Part shown: positions 26,641 to 46,500 of the stretch, piece after piece | Layout of the letters: each line of letters starts with the position of its first letter | Numbering within the stretch: the stretch's first letter is position 1 | Origin: Xiphias gladius | Lineage: Eukaryota > Chordata > Actinopteri > Istiophoriformes > Xiphiidae | DNA: 64,000 bases | Direction: 5' to 3' | NCBI RefSeq assembly: GCF_016859285.1 | Contig: NC_053412.1 | Span: 6,199,789 to 6,263,788, forward strand | Position numbers and translations under genes: made by a program | The notes under the pieces: generated by a model | Database searches by the model: none | What the model was told of the DNA's origin: nothing | The model's input: the letters and a program-made list of their open reading frames with translations, nothing else

Positions 26641-28453
26641 ACGGTACGCCGAAGGAGAGCTAATTAGGGCGGGGTCTTAGATCCACCGTTGATCAAAGAG
26701 GCCCCCCAACCCACCCCCAATTATGCCCCGCCGACACGGTGCTACTAGAAGACCATTACATGCGCCACAAACCACATGGCAGACACAAACACAGCGCGTT
26801 AATGAATATATATTTGCGTTCACGTCCCGTGGCCCAAACTTGGAAAAATGAAAAATGCAGCTATTAGAGTCATTTTGCTGTTTAGAAAACAAAAAACAAA
26901 AAACAAAACCCCCCAAAAAACCGGTGCATTGCATTTATATGAATTATTTAACACAAATAACATTACAAATAAAACTTTTACTCATGTTTTAACCATATTT
27001 ATATCTTATTCACAGGGTATATACAAATATATGATCCTTTTTTTTGGAGGGTTGTGTTTAGGTACACTATGTGAACGTTCACTGTGTGCAGATTTATCTT
27101 TAATGATATACCTTGAATCACCTCAGAAGAATTTAAGGCAGAAGTTCCCATTTAAAAAAAAAAAAAAAATTATTGACCCTTTAAAATGAAGCCGTGCCTG
27201 CTTGTGAGCTGTGAGCAGTTCAACCAAACAGTCATTTTTACTTCTCGTATAGTTTCATTTGAAGGATAATTAGATTACAGGCCTGAATAGAAGAAAAACC
27301 GGGAAAATTAGAGACAAAGTTTTAATAAAAAGAAATGAGTAACAGAAACCGCAATATATCTCTTTATCCTTCTAATCTTCTTGTGACCCCTTGCATTTAA
27401 GGGACGTTGTTTAAAACTACCCAAGCAAGGATAAAACTAAATACATTTTATGTGGCAATATTTTTATAAAATAACTGACATGAAAATTCCACTTGACACT
27501 AAATATGTCCCTTTATATTTGCATATATTCAATATTTCCTACATACTTTTACATAAAATAGTCTCTCTGGAGATAGCAAGAATATATCCTTGCCCTTTAG
27601 TACCGAGGGTATGAAGCATTACTTTATGATTGTTACTGCAATATTGTATTTACAATAACTGGGAAGACAGCTTACATACTTTCTTGAGATTTTATTTAAT
27701 CATACATATTCATGAAGGAAAAATGATGCAATATAAAATGTTTTTCCCAGACACAGCTAAGATTAAATAGTCACTTTACAGTTACATCACAGGCACTGTG
27801 TTGAAACAGGAAAAAGGAAACGACAATACATGATTGTTTTTCAGAACTGTGATTATACTCTATTATGCATTTCTTTTTGTGGACACATACACAAAATAAA
27901 AAGAAGCACACAGGGAGCAACACTGGGAAGATCATATGCTTATTATGTACAGCAATTCGCTACTTGTCTAATTTTGATAAATGAGATGAATGTGGCTTTT
28001 ATACTATTGTCTTATTTCTAATGTTTGATTGGTACGCAAGGCCGCAATAAAACAATCATGTACTTTTCGGACAAATAAAACAGCAACACAGAGGCCTCTA
28101 TTCAAGACTCTGATAAAAAAAAAAAAAAAAAGCTTTCTACAAGTCACAAACTTATAAAAGATTGCTTTGAGCACTACAAGCAGATATAAGTAATAATCAA
28201 ATGACTCAAATAAGTAATATCACAAAATGACCGCATGTCACAACACTTTTTGCTTATTATACTTAAAGACATAAGTTCAAACATAAAAAAAATGAAATCA
28301 ATATTTTTTTAAGTGGAAAAAAAAAGAGAACATCTATCAATTTTTTTTTGCCATCTTTCAGATGCATCTACTAAACTTGTCATCATGTTTGTTATGTTAT
28401 GAATAAAACTGAATAAAATGTACAAGTGTGTACTGTGTGTTTTAGTCTGCCGG
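26641..28453. other. Spacer between znf654 and cbs, with cbs 3' UTR
   Basis: AT-rich sequence with no coding exon. The right part is presumably the cbs 3' UTR on the minus strand. TTTATT at 27691-27696 (AATAAA on minus) is a plausible polyadenylation signal about 760 bases after the stop. Confidence 0.45.
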
Positions 28454-35229
<6,776 letters not shown>

Positions 35230-36339
35230 GGCTTACCCTGGAAAACACAGAGGAAACGGGGTTATGAAATTATCTGCGACGCTTGTTCCACTTTGCTAGT
35301 TTGTCAGCAAAAACTGTGAGTCAGTCTCTAGATAGATAATGAAAAGCTTTTAACAACTGCTGTTTCTGACACTGTGTCCGAGGGGTTCTTTCACTAGAAA
35401 CACCACGAAAGGAAAAATGAAAATTAAACTTGATTGGCAGAAAAGTTAATGAAATCTTTTTATGAAAAACACAATCAGTCAAGGGTACATTTAATTTACT
35501 TCTAACTGCATTCAAATATTATGACACAACAGCAGAGCCCAGTGGAACGACTCCTTCCTTCCATTAATGCTGAGTCACACGAGCACTGACAAATAAATCA
35601 TCATCATCATCGTACTTGGTCAGGAGATTTGGCAGCACCCTCTGCTGTTGTTGCTCTTCCCACACCCTCTGCTGCCCTTCGAGGTTTCGGTCCTGCACAT
35701 ACTCACTACTTCACATTGTTACATAGTAAGGACGAGCCATCAAATTATTCGAGCACATTCTGCCGCCGTCGCGGCTGACGGGAGGAAAACAGAACTGACA
35801 CTTGCGGAAAGGGACGGACATCTGGCTGATCCGGCTTTAGTCAATACTGCATCATTCACTCAATGTAGAAAAAAAAAAAAAAAAAAAACAATGACTTGGC
35901 CTAAGAAGTTGCTTGGCATCACATTTTCAAAGAATCCCAGAAAAGACAGGAAACCTGCAGACGTGTAACTGTATGCGCATTGAACAAACAGATTATCTTT
36001 GTTTGTGAACATAAAACTAAAAATGACTCAATCATTGGCCGTTACCGGCTATAAAATGCTGTAAAAGTCGCAAATGTGTAACTAAACGTTAAACATTATC
36101 CTAGACTGCAGTTCAGTAGCTAGCTGAAATATATCACCAGTCTGAGTAGTCCAAAGAGGGGCGCTGCAGCGAGTTACAGCCACAAATAAGTTAATGAGTT
36201 AGGTTTTCGACCAACAATAAAATAACTGAAGGGCTGATATCAGTTACAGTGATAGAGTTCCAAGAACAGGACCTGACATTTCGTCTAGCAGGTACATCTA
36301 TGGTCTGGCAGACAACAAGTGCCGCAAAAGGTTAGTAGA

Positions 36340-36500
36340 AAATTAATGGGTAACTATTTCGGTAATTGATTAATAGTTTTAATCCTTTAGGAAATAAAAA
36401 CTGCCAAGAATATCATTGTTCCAGCCGCTCAATCGCGAGGAGTTGCTTTTTTCTTTATTTATCTGATTGTTTTGTTGAATCAACAGTCCGGTTTACAAAG
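36340..36500 (+). repeat. Dispersed repeat, copy 2 of 3 (short)
   Basis: Shares GGTAATTGATTAATAGTTTT and the AAAACTGCCAAGAAT to TTGCTTTTTT core with the copy at 24580, in the same orientation. The distal part is missing. Confidence 0.5.
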
Positions 36501-36741
36501 CTTCAGTAAACTGTGGTGACTGCTTGATTAATGTTTTCATTTACAAAATAATGCGCGGACCAATCACTAATGAAAAATATTAGATACAAGCCTGCAGACA
36601 ACAATATTAGATATGAGACTATTTCACATAATTTTAAAACAAAAAGATAAAATCGGATGCCTCCCATCCTTCAGTCCACCAACATCTCTGTTTAACTTGT
36701 GCATGAATCCATTAGGTTTCTCCACCATCCAACTCATATTA

Positions 36742-36775
36742 AACCTTCACTAATACACACGTATTAGTGAAGGTT
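36742..36775. repeat. Perfect 15-bp inverted repeat with 4-base loop
   Basis: The left arm 36742-36756 is the exact reverse complement of 36761-36775; the loop is ACAC. It lies in the presumed 5' intron of cbs. Confidence 0.95.
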
Positions 36776-37794
36776 CTATGAAGGTATTACGAGTTCAGAC
36801 GATGTCCACACAGTGAAACCAACTACGTCGCCTTAAAATATTCTCACTCCACCTAAGAAAACAGCAATCACCGTACACTGACGGCAAAATTAGGTGTATA
36901 CTTTTGCCCTTATACCCTGCTTTACTTGCGTCAGTAATACTGACTTATCGGTATTAAAGTGGTCACCCTGCTTGATCACAATCCGTTCTCCATCTTACGC
37001 GTTTCTGTTCAAGCCCATATCAAAGTGTCGGTAATCAGATCCCTGCGGGCCACACCACGTCACGCCGCTACTTATGGTTACACTGGCAGCAACTGTGGTA
37101 AGCGTTGGAAAGAGCGGTGGCCTTACAGGGTTCAACGGGGCAACATGATCCTCCGTGAGAGCACACGAGGCAGCGAGCCCGGAGTGCAAGGCAGGAAAGA
37201 CTCGCAAGAGGATTTAACGAGAAGAAACTTCAATTTGTTTAATACGCCACATCGAAGCCAAGAATCCAATCCTCAAATACCTGCCAGGCTGAAGAAATAC
37301 AGTGCAAAAAAAAAAAAAAAAAAAATCACCTGATCTGAGACTGGCAACATCAAAACCAATCTAATGAAAAATCCCTGTAATATTCTTACCAATCAGACTT
37401 GGTTATCTGCTTAAGTTATGGCATTTCTAATCTCCTTCGGTATGTTCGGTGCTCCCAGAGTACACGATCGCTGCGCAGTAGCTTGTTTTGGCTCAGCCTT
37501 TTTAAAAAGTGGCACAAGTCTTGCTCAAAAACTAACCGCTCTACCAGCAACAAATGCAACCAAGTACGTCGGCTTGTCAACAGCACAAGAAGAGCAGACT
37601 ATAGATATGCAGTCAGCCATAGCAAATGGAAGGGCTAAATGTGAACAGCAGGAATGCTGGCTGGAGAAACACAATGTCAAAATGCAGAAATGCACACCTG
37701 AAATATAAACCACCACAAATTACAATGACTGCAAATAACCATGTTTGAAAAGAGTGTATAATGATAAGGATAGTAGATACTATACAAGGGCTGA

Positions 37795-38070
37795 AAAGAT
37801 AGGCTGATTAATCGATTAGCTGATCAAAAAAAAAAATAAATAAATAAAATAAAATAATAATAATAATAATTTGTCAACCATCTTCAATTATTGTTTTTTC
37901 AAGCAAAAATGCCAAACATTTGATGGTTCCAGACTCTCAAATGTGAGAATGTGCTGCTTTCTTAGTTTTTTTAGTTCTTAGTTTTGGGGTTTTAGTCTCT
38001 GAAGATGGCAGTGGTTTCTGCTGTATTACAGACTAAACGATTAATCGACTGATGAAAAACCATTCGACAT
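37795..38070 (+). repeat. Dispersed repeat, copy 3 of 3
   Basis: Starts GGCTGATTAATCGATTAGC and ends near GACTAAACGATTAATCGAC, with the same internal order as the copy at 24580. An A/AT-rich simple-sequence stretch (37828-37870) interrupts its left part. Confidence 0.6.
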
Positions 38071-38704
38071 TTCATCATCTTTAGCGGAGAAGCAAAAACA
38101 AAAGAAATTTCACCGTGTCAGCTTTTCAAATGAGTTAGGCTGTGACCAACACGTCCCCTTTGCGGGACATTAAATCCAACGATTAATCCATAAAAAAAGC
38201 GGACATATTGATCGTTAGGCGCAGCCGTACTTTGTAACAGCAAGTTGTCCGCCACCTGCCTCAACATCCAACAGGAATCTAACAGGGAAACCATACAAAC
38301 AGATTAAAAGGGAGCCGAATTTAAAACGAGGATTATCAGAACGGAACGAAGCAAAATACTATAAAAAGGCAAATGGACACGACTCGGCACTGACTGTATG
38401 GATGCCAAAAATGGAAAAAAAAAGAAAAGAAAAAACAAAACAAAACACACACGTAAGAATTAACGGAGCATAATTACATGAGAAGAAGACGTACTGAGTT
38501 TACTGTCGGCGGCCAAAAAGCGTAAACACAAACCAGACCGAATCGCGACGCATGCTGAGCCTTCGCAATGTTGCATCAGCACGGCAGCTACGGAGCGGCG
38601 CGCAGTCACCAAATGTCAAAAACCACGTGGGTTAAATCGATTAAAGTTACGCTCGGTTCCCACTCACCTGAGGAGTCCAATCTGCACGAAATTCTGTTTC
38701 TTAA

Positions 38705-38780
38705 AATATATATATATATATGTACATGTATATATATATATGGATATATTAATATACATATATATATAGGTATATGTAGA
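38705..38780. repeat. (TA)n-rich simple repeat
   Basis: Imperfect TA/TATATG dinucleotide run. It lies just upstream (in the minus sense) of the candidate cbs 5' donor. Confidence 0.85.
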
Positions 38781-38990
38781 TATGTATCACAGACGACTCC
38801 GACGTACACCACCAACCCGGACTACACAGCGAGTGAGCCCGTCCGGACGAAGCCGCAGATGTCGGTGACGAAACACGTGGCCCGAACGCAGAGTGCGTGG
38901 GCATAGCTTCAGTCCTGCTCTGCCATTGGCCGCGGCGAGGGCGTGCCTTTGGCCCGCTGCGCGAATCGGAGCAGGGATTTCTCAATAATG
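38781..38990 (-). promoter_or_regulatory. cbs: Putative cbs promoter, GC-rich
   Basis: A locally CpG-rich block in an otherwise AT-rich region, with a CCAAT box on the minus strand at about 38925 (GCCATTGGCC on plus). Position upstream of the cbs first coding exon and base composition are the only support. Confidence 0.4.
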
Positions 38991-38999
38991 CGGCCTGGG

Positions 39000-40428
39000 A
39001 AAAAAAAAAAAAAAAAAAAACCCGCTGCTTTCCGGACCATCTGTTTACCTTTTATTGACCAAACACGCACCGCGTGAACTTTGACGCATGGGACATCTTG
39101 GGAACTTCTCAAGAGCGGCTGCTGCTGCCAGCGTGTTACTGTTATTAAGAAAAACAAGTTGTTGTTTTTTTTATTAATTCATTGATTTATTTTACGATAT
39201 TTCAGCTCCATTTTTATTAAGATTTGGACGTTTTGTCGACATATACCGGGGTTATGTTGATCTCAAATTAGTTTTGATTTTGAGTAAATCTTTTTGGCTT
39301 TTGGTGCCAAATATTATTCTTCACCACGGGTAATCTTTGAATTTTGGAACATACACATAATTGATAAGTTTTTCCATAGTTTTCCGACATTACCTTGACT
39401 TCGCCAATCGACCGGGCCGCTTATTTGTTAGGAAACAACTACCCTGGAGTAGCAACCAGGCAGAGCAGGCAGCATGTTCCCCACCAGCCGGGAGCCCAGA
39501 AGTCTCAGGTTCACTGGGACATTTGACGAATTGCAAATTTGTACAGTGCAACATCAACCCAGTGGCCCTGTCTTGTAGAGGGGATCTGTGTAAAAATCTA
39601 ATTCTAACACTTCTTTTTTTATCTTAAATTGTCCTAACATGGTGCATATTCATAAATAAAGTGGTTTTTTTACCAAATCACCTATTACTTAAGTAATGTA
39701 TCTGGATATTTTTTTGTCACGGCTGGCTTTAATGTGTTAATTTTAAGCAAACACATTGGTAAAGCAAACCCAGTCCCTAAGAAAACCGAAGTAGGTGTGG
39801 GCTAAAGGCAGGTGGCTGATTGCACTTCGTTGATATTGCATCATTCAATCTCTATACAATTGAACAAGCATGTCACAGGAAAAAAAAGGCAATGTACTTT
39901 GGAAGTATGAATTAAGATACATTTGACACAATGCAATTGTATGTATCCATCTATTATGAATTATATTCTCAAATTTAAAGATTATTTATGTGTTTTTGAG
40001 TTAAGTATCTGCCATTGGTAATCATTTAGAGATTTATGACTAAATGTTAAAGATTATTCAAAGTGTGAGTGATAAGCGCAGGTGTAGCAGGACTTAAAAG
40101 GGAACTGTAAATTGGGTTATTGACCGTTTAAAAAACAATTGGTGCCTATTCCATTATATCACAATTTCTTTCAAAGTGCTCAGAAACAAAGAATAATATG
40201 CCTCCAAACCTTTTATCCCTCAATATTCTGACACAAATCTTGGCTCAACTTTTAATAAATCTGTGCAATTTCTTTCCAGAAAGTCTCACCAAGTAACCAC
40301 ATTCGTCTTTAATGCCTTCCCACATCTGTGTAATGTAATCCACATTTTCCTTCTTTAAAAATAAGAAATAAGAAATAAACTGATAATTCTTTTAAGCAAG
40401 TGGTGCCAGTGTAGAATTACAAATCTGT
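39000..40428. other. Spacer between cbs and u2af1
   Basis: AT-rich sequence with no exon, RNA gene or recognisable repeat beyond homopolymers. Confidence 0.5.
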
Positions 40429-40434
40429 TTTATT
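40429..40434 (-). terminator. u2af1: u2af1 polyadenylation signal
   Basis: TTTATT on plus is AATAAA on minus, 150 bases after the u2af1 stop codon. This is the nearest canonical hexamer. Confidence 0.65.
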
Positions 40435-40583
40435 GAGAAAGCGACACAAGCTCGTCTTAAAAAAGGGAATAAAAGAAAAAACACTTCCAACAATTCACCA
40501 AAAAAGAAAATAACTTTGTTGTCATCACTGCTGGGGTTAGGAGGGAAGGATCTGGTGGGACACGGGGACAGTCTTGGCCTCCT

Positions 40584-43500
40584 TCAGAATCTTCCAGAGC
40601 GCTCACGATCCCTCGACCTCCGCCTTTCGCGGTCCCGTCGTCGATCCCTTGAGCGGGAGCGTCGTTCCCGGGAACGAGAGCGAGAGCGGTGCCTGGTGGG
40701 AGAAGAAGAAAAAAAACAAAAAAACAAAACCAACAGGATTCGATTACAAATTCTCACCGATCCTCAAGTAAAAATCTTTCATTTTCAAGATTTCTGCACC
40801 TTTTCCTGCGGCGGCCATACAACTCCCTTCGAAGTTCTCGTGATATGGGTTTCAGGTGCATGAAGTTGCAGAAACCGCCTCGGGTGCACTCTCTGTAGGA
40901 AAACGGCACATGACGGGTTAAAACTTGCTGGCCTGTTATTTGGGGGAGTTATGCCACAAGGAAAAGTTGGCTCTTGGTTACACATGCTGAGGAGTATGCC
41001 AGCCTACCAGGCAAAGCATCTGATCTTTATCCCCCTAGACACTGAGTTCTTCCTATCACTGGCAGAGCAAACAACCTCTGAGTCAATGGAAAATCACTGA
41101 GAGACTCATAAAGAAAAGGATCAGAAGTTTCGTCCCACTGTGAAAGGACAAAGTTTATCTTTGTATTTAGAAGAAAATGGAAGAAAATGTGGTAATTCAC
41201 ACAGTGCCCATGCAGCTGGAGTGGTTTCAGCGCCTTGCTGAAGGACATGTACAAGCTGAATGCAGTGAACAGCAAAGATTAAACTAGTTGCAGGCATGGC
41301 CTGCTTTACCTGCTACGGGTCCTCAGGGCAGAAATGAGCTCCCGGATCCCCATTTACCCCACGTTCATCCCACTGTGTGCAATGTGTACAGTTTTTCTAT
41401 GCTCTGTGCCCTTATCATGTCAGTTGATAGTGTTGATACTTCATTGATCCCTGCAGGGAAATTGCTTTGTTATGATTGCACAACAGGCTGTTAGGAAAGT
41501 TAGCAGCCTCTGGCCAGTTGCTCTCTTCGCCCGGTTGGTAATCCAGCCTTAGCTGCTGGGTGAACAGTGAACCTTTATCTTGGATCCTCTAGCGGCTGAC
41601 TTTCTTCCCACCTCACCACCCTGCTTCCAATGCCACTGACCTTTTTCTGCCTGTAGCCAATGCCCTTACTGTTTATTATAAAATTGCTTCTCAAATAAAT
41701 CAAATAAAATATTTGCCTTTCAGCAGACAACTCTTCAAAAATATTGTATTAAAAGACCTGGGTTAATGTTGCAACAGCAATCACTTGTAGTTGTGTTTTG
41801 ACACATGTGATTGTGTTTTGGTACATGTGATTTTATGGACACAATTGTTGGGTTTTACAGCTACTGATAATTTAAATGTCATTACTGATGATGATATAAC
41901 CAGTCACGTAATGTCCTCTCTAAATGTTTCTGAGTCAGTGATAATGTTTCAAAAATACCAAACATCTGCTGGTTAAATCTTAGCATTAATCTTTGGTATC
42001 TACTGATGAGACCAAGTAAAAAGAAGATAAGAACATAACCTCTAGACAAGCTTAAAAATTCACGATACTTACTTAAAATATTATCCTGGGATTGCAGTAA
42101 ACCCAACAATTGTGTGCATAAAATCCCATTTGATGTATTTCCTACATTTCAGAATCTACAGAAAATGTTGAAATAAATGTAAAAAGTTTTAAGCTGGTTC
42201 TGAGCAGAGTTTGTTTCTAGTGTGCGACAACACCCTTCTTCATGTAAAAAAAACAATATGGAAATTAAACTTTGGCCTCTGGACCTTGGATGGGAATTTA
42301 TTATTTTCAACATTTCTTAGACCAAACAGTTAACTACCTGTTAAATTGTTTAATGTTTTATGTCTTTTATCATGTCCAACTCTGTTACACTCTACATTTT
42401 TTTTTTAATTCATTGCATTAAAAAGGATTTATTACATTTAATCAAATTCAAGGGAACATCATATTATGTTTTTAAAATTAGCAGGCAGTTCTCAGTGCTC
42501 CTACAGCTTTCCAGGTGGTACTCACCCCATTTCATACTGACGGCAACAAGCTTCCCTGAAGTCAGTGACAGGGGAGAGCTCTGCGTGGATGGGTTGACCA
42601 TTGAACCAGCGGTTGTTCAGGTCCATGACTGCTTTCTCTGCATCCTCCTCACGACGAAACTACAAACACAGGATACACGTACTTAGGGAATAACTGGTTG
42701 TAGCTAACATGAAATAGATCAAATTTAGTGCATCTACACTAAAAATAAAAAATAAAAACCTTCAAATGACCTGGACAACAGAAAATTTGTAAATTAGAAT
42801 TTTTTTAGTCTGACATAAAATCTTGACACAGTGCTGTGTTTATATCAGCTCATAGCGATTTCAATCCAATATCTCACTAAATTTAACTGCATTTATATTA
42901 CCTTCTTAAATCCATATCCTATTAGTTTCTCCTCTTGAGAATACATTTAGATCCATCACTAACCTTGACGTAAACGTTGCCGACAAGGTGGTCGCCCAAG
43001 TTATCGCACACGTTCATCTCCTCCACCTCTCCGTACTTCTCCTCCATCTCCGTGAACACCTCCTGTGTTGAAAACAGGAGAGGAAAAGAATAATCAGCTG
43101 GTTCTCATCTTTTATCTATTATTCTATGTTAAAATTAGTACCTCTTACCATCAACAGTATCACTCATTAGTGAGTGATACTGTTTATGTGGAGTGGTTTT
43201 GACAGTGTAACCAACTCTTCTTGCCAAAACATTCTTTTAAACTGTACATATTGTATAAAATATGGATACTGTAAGTAGCATTTCATTGCATTTCTTTCAT
43301 TTTATAACAGTTTTAAAAAAAATGTCACACCTCAACCATCCTTTCTCAACAACACATGGAACACAAAGTACTCATCTAGTTTTCCCCCAGACTATTTAGA
43401 ATCATCTCAACCACATATTTCAAACCTGTAAACTATGTCATTATTAGGGAAAATGGAAAAGAAAATAAAGAAAATGGCAACTTTTTTTAAAACTTGCAAA

Positions 43501-46500
43501 TACTATCACAATCACATTTTTTTGTTTATTTATGATACCCCACATGTTCCATGAGGGAAAGCTGTTACAGCTGAGGCAAATTCCTGCTATGTAAATATTT
43601 ACTCCTAAACCAATTAAGGATTCTTGCACCAGCAAAAGCTGGATATATTGTGGCACTGTCATGTTGCACCTTTTGTCAGCAGTGTGTTACCGAAGGCGGA
43701 TAAACACACGTCGTGCCAGTCAATATCTGGAATTTAAAAAAGTAACAAGAACAAAAGGTGGCTCACCTCAAAGAACTCGTCATAGTGCTCCTGCATTTCC
43801 ACATCGCTGACAGCGCCTACAAAATGTCAACAAAGGACAGTCAGGGCAAAGCTAGACAGGTGTTGGGAGAAAAGTCTTTAAATGGACTGTGTAATACCTT
43901 TTAGGAGACAAAACTAACTGTAGCAACATAGCATGATGCTTCTTGCTATAATAGTGACACTCTTATGGATGTTACCGGTGAACTTAATATACAGAATCTT
44001 ACCTCTTTGATCTATCGGATGCTACAAAAAACAGCCTTTTCTCCCTCATGGCAATTCAGCCTCTCACACAGAAGCTAAGTACAAACAAGAGCCGAGCCCT
44101 CTTAGTCTTCTCCTGGTTTGGTAGTTTTATTTTAAAAAAGACATTTGCCAATGTTTTACCTTTCTTTTTTAAACAAAGGTATTTGTTTAACTACATGTAC
44201 ATTATGTGCGGAGGCGCAATTATGTAACATGATTTTTAGGAAAACTCTTCCAACTAGGTCATGTTGAACATGAAAGAGGGAACTGATAACAGCACTAATA
44301 GAATCCTGCTTCTTTAAATATGAAGCAGAACTTTTGCACTCACTGTGAAATTTAAGTGTAAAGGAAAGAACACAGGAACATGAAGTTAATCAGAGCTCTT
44401 GAGTCTATCACTTCTACTCCATATAAGCAAGACGTAGGATCTGAAACCATAGCTGTTCTGTGCACATTACTGCACCACACTGACTCAGGTAGTTTTGAGT
44501 TAGGCCAGGAAAACATGCAAAACAGCATGAGGCCAGTTTAATCTAACTCCAGGAAATGATGTGATGCATTAAATGTCTCTTGAGGACATATTCCTACACT
44601 AAGCCAGATTTATGTGGGGAGGTGTGATGCAGTAAATTAAGTGGTCAGTGCTGGAGGGTCCTGCGGATGAAGGGAGAACTTACAGTGTAAACCATCAGCA
44701 GACTGGGCAGAGTTTTGAAGGTTATGAAGGTAAATGTTCAAGAGGGAAATGGTCTGAAATACAAAACGTAAACTTCTGTGATGTAAATCCAACCAAATAT
44801 AGAGCTGGGGAGGAAAAAAATGTGATTAGATATTTTCCGAACTAATTATGTGACAGATGAAGCTGCATTCACAAGCATCTCAGAAATAACTACTCTGTCA
44901 TTTATTGCAGGGGAAGCTCATTGCACCCCCTCATGGTCTTGTACATTGTTTCAATAGATAGCATGTTTTTCGCCTACTTTTAATTCTTTTTTAATAAAGC
45001 AGGGCATGGGCAGAAAAGAGGCAACAATTTTATAGTCTAGCTATAATTTCCATGGCAAGTTAGACACGATGCATGGCATAAAAATATTGGTTTGGTTCAG
45101 CTTGAAAAGGTTGTGATCCTGCTAACGCAGGTCAAAAGTTTTTTTAGTTGACTGAAGGCTTTATTATGGAGATAAAAAACAAGAAAATCAAATACATAAT
45201 GATCCATGCTGTTTGTTTACAACTTGTCTCTCTTTTGTCTTTTCTCTTATGTTTTTGAGTTCATGCGCATTATATGAAAACTTGATTCAAACTTGTATAC
45301 TGCAACTTGACTGCTCTGATGCAACCTTGCAAAACAGAACTTTAAGCTACTCACTCTTAGTGAAGTACGATGTTTACTGGGTAAAGAGTAAAGAGTTGTT
45401 TGTTAAGATAATTTGATGCTGATCTAAAGCTGTATTCCAAAACTCACAACAACATTATGAATAAGATTTGGGAGAAGTAAAATGAGAAAAAAAAAGGAAC
45501 AAAGCTAAAATAAAATGGAACTGTCCTTTAAATAGTCCACAGGCGGCTGTTGTTTTTCATAATTTCATCACCGATGTAGTTTTCACCAGAGTAACATTGT
45601 TGATAGAGACCTTTTCGACCAACTCAACAGGCATGTGAAACAGTTTTATATCAATAGCAGAGTGAATGCAATCCTCTTAAAATTCACTGGATGCATAGTT
45701 TGAATACAGGGACCAAAGAAAAACAGAAAAACCAAATCCAAAATCCCAGAGGCCCCCTGACTCCATTACACACCTACCTGTATAAGAAGTTCTGCTTCAG
45801 CTCCACTAGACTGGATTCAACATATTTAATGTGCACACTTCACATGCACACTTCTAAGTATTCTGCCATAATCAGCACAGTCTGTGAGTACTGTTTGTTT
45901 TGTTTGGGACTACAGTTGGGATACACTGACCCACAGTGCAGAGGACTGCACAGTGGGTCACGTGAAGGCTTAGCTAAACATGGTTGAAAAACAGATAGTG
46001 GAGGCATCAGAAGCAGGTGTTTTACTTGTTGAGGGTATTATATGATATCGGATGAATGTATTATAAGTATCTGGGATACTTGGGAGATAATGGGGTCCCA
46101 CCTGCGTCTCCAGCTAACAGGGCTGAAGCAGTACCTCACATCTGCTGTTATATGTGAACACCAGTTTTACGAAACAGAAAGAGGGGTTGATGACAATATT
46201 TTTTTTTACTTACAGCGAGAAGCGTCGGCAGTCTGTGCACTGTTCTGGGGATTACGGTAGATGTTCTGAATCAAGATGGTCTGTGAAGGAAAGAACAAAA
46301 AGACGTGGTCAGACAGGATAGTTTGATGGGTTCTGAGCCATTTCTAATGACATCAACTTTTATTTAAGCTTGTTTACATCTTTTGACAAGAAGCCGGAGG
46401 AAAAAAAGCGATGGTTATGACACGTCAGGTGAGCTAAAGTCCATCTTTGGGTTTAGCTCATCATACATTGACATCCTCCTAAAGTCAGAGTCATACTGGT

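Larger units (their letters stand above)
35238..38905 (-). other. cbs: cbs 5' intron/upstream region
   Basis: No coding exon was found. It contains two copies of a dispersed repeat, a perfect hairpin at 36742-36775 and a TA repeat. A good donor (CTCAG then GTGAGT on minus) at 38668 could end a non-coding first exon, but its 5' limit is unclear. Confidence 0.4.

Noticed and set aside
38668-38700. Non-coding first exon of cbs
   Set aside because: A good donor exists but the upstream side is a TA repeat and no start site can be fixed, so it is only mentioned under the upstream region.
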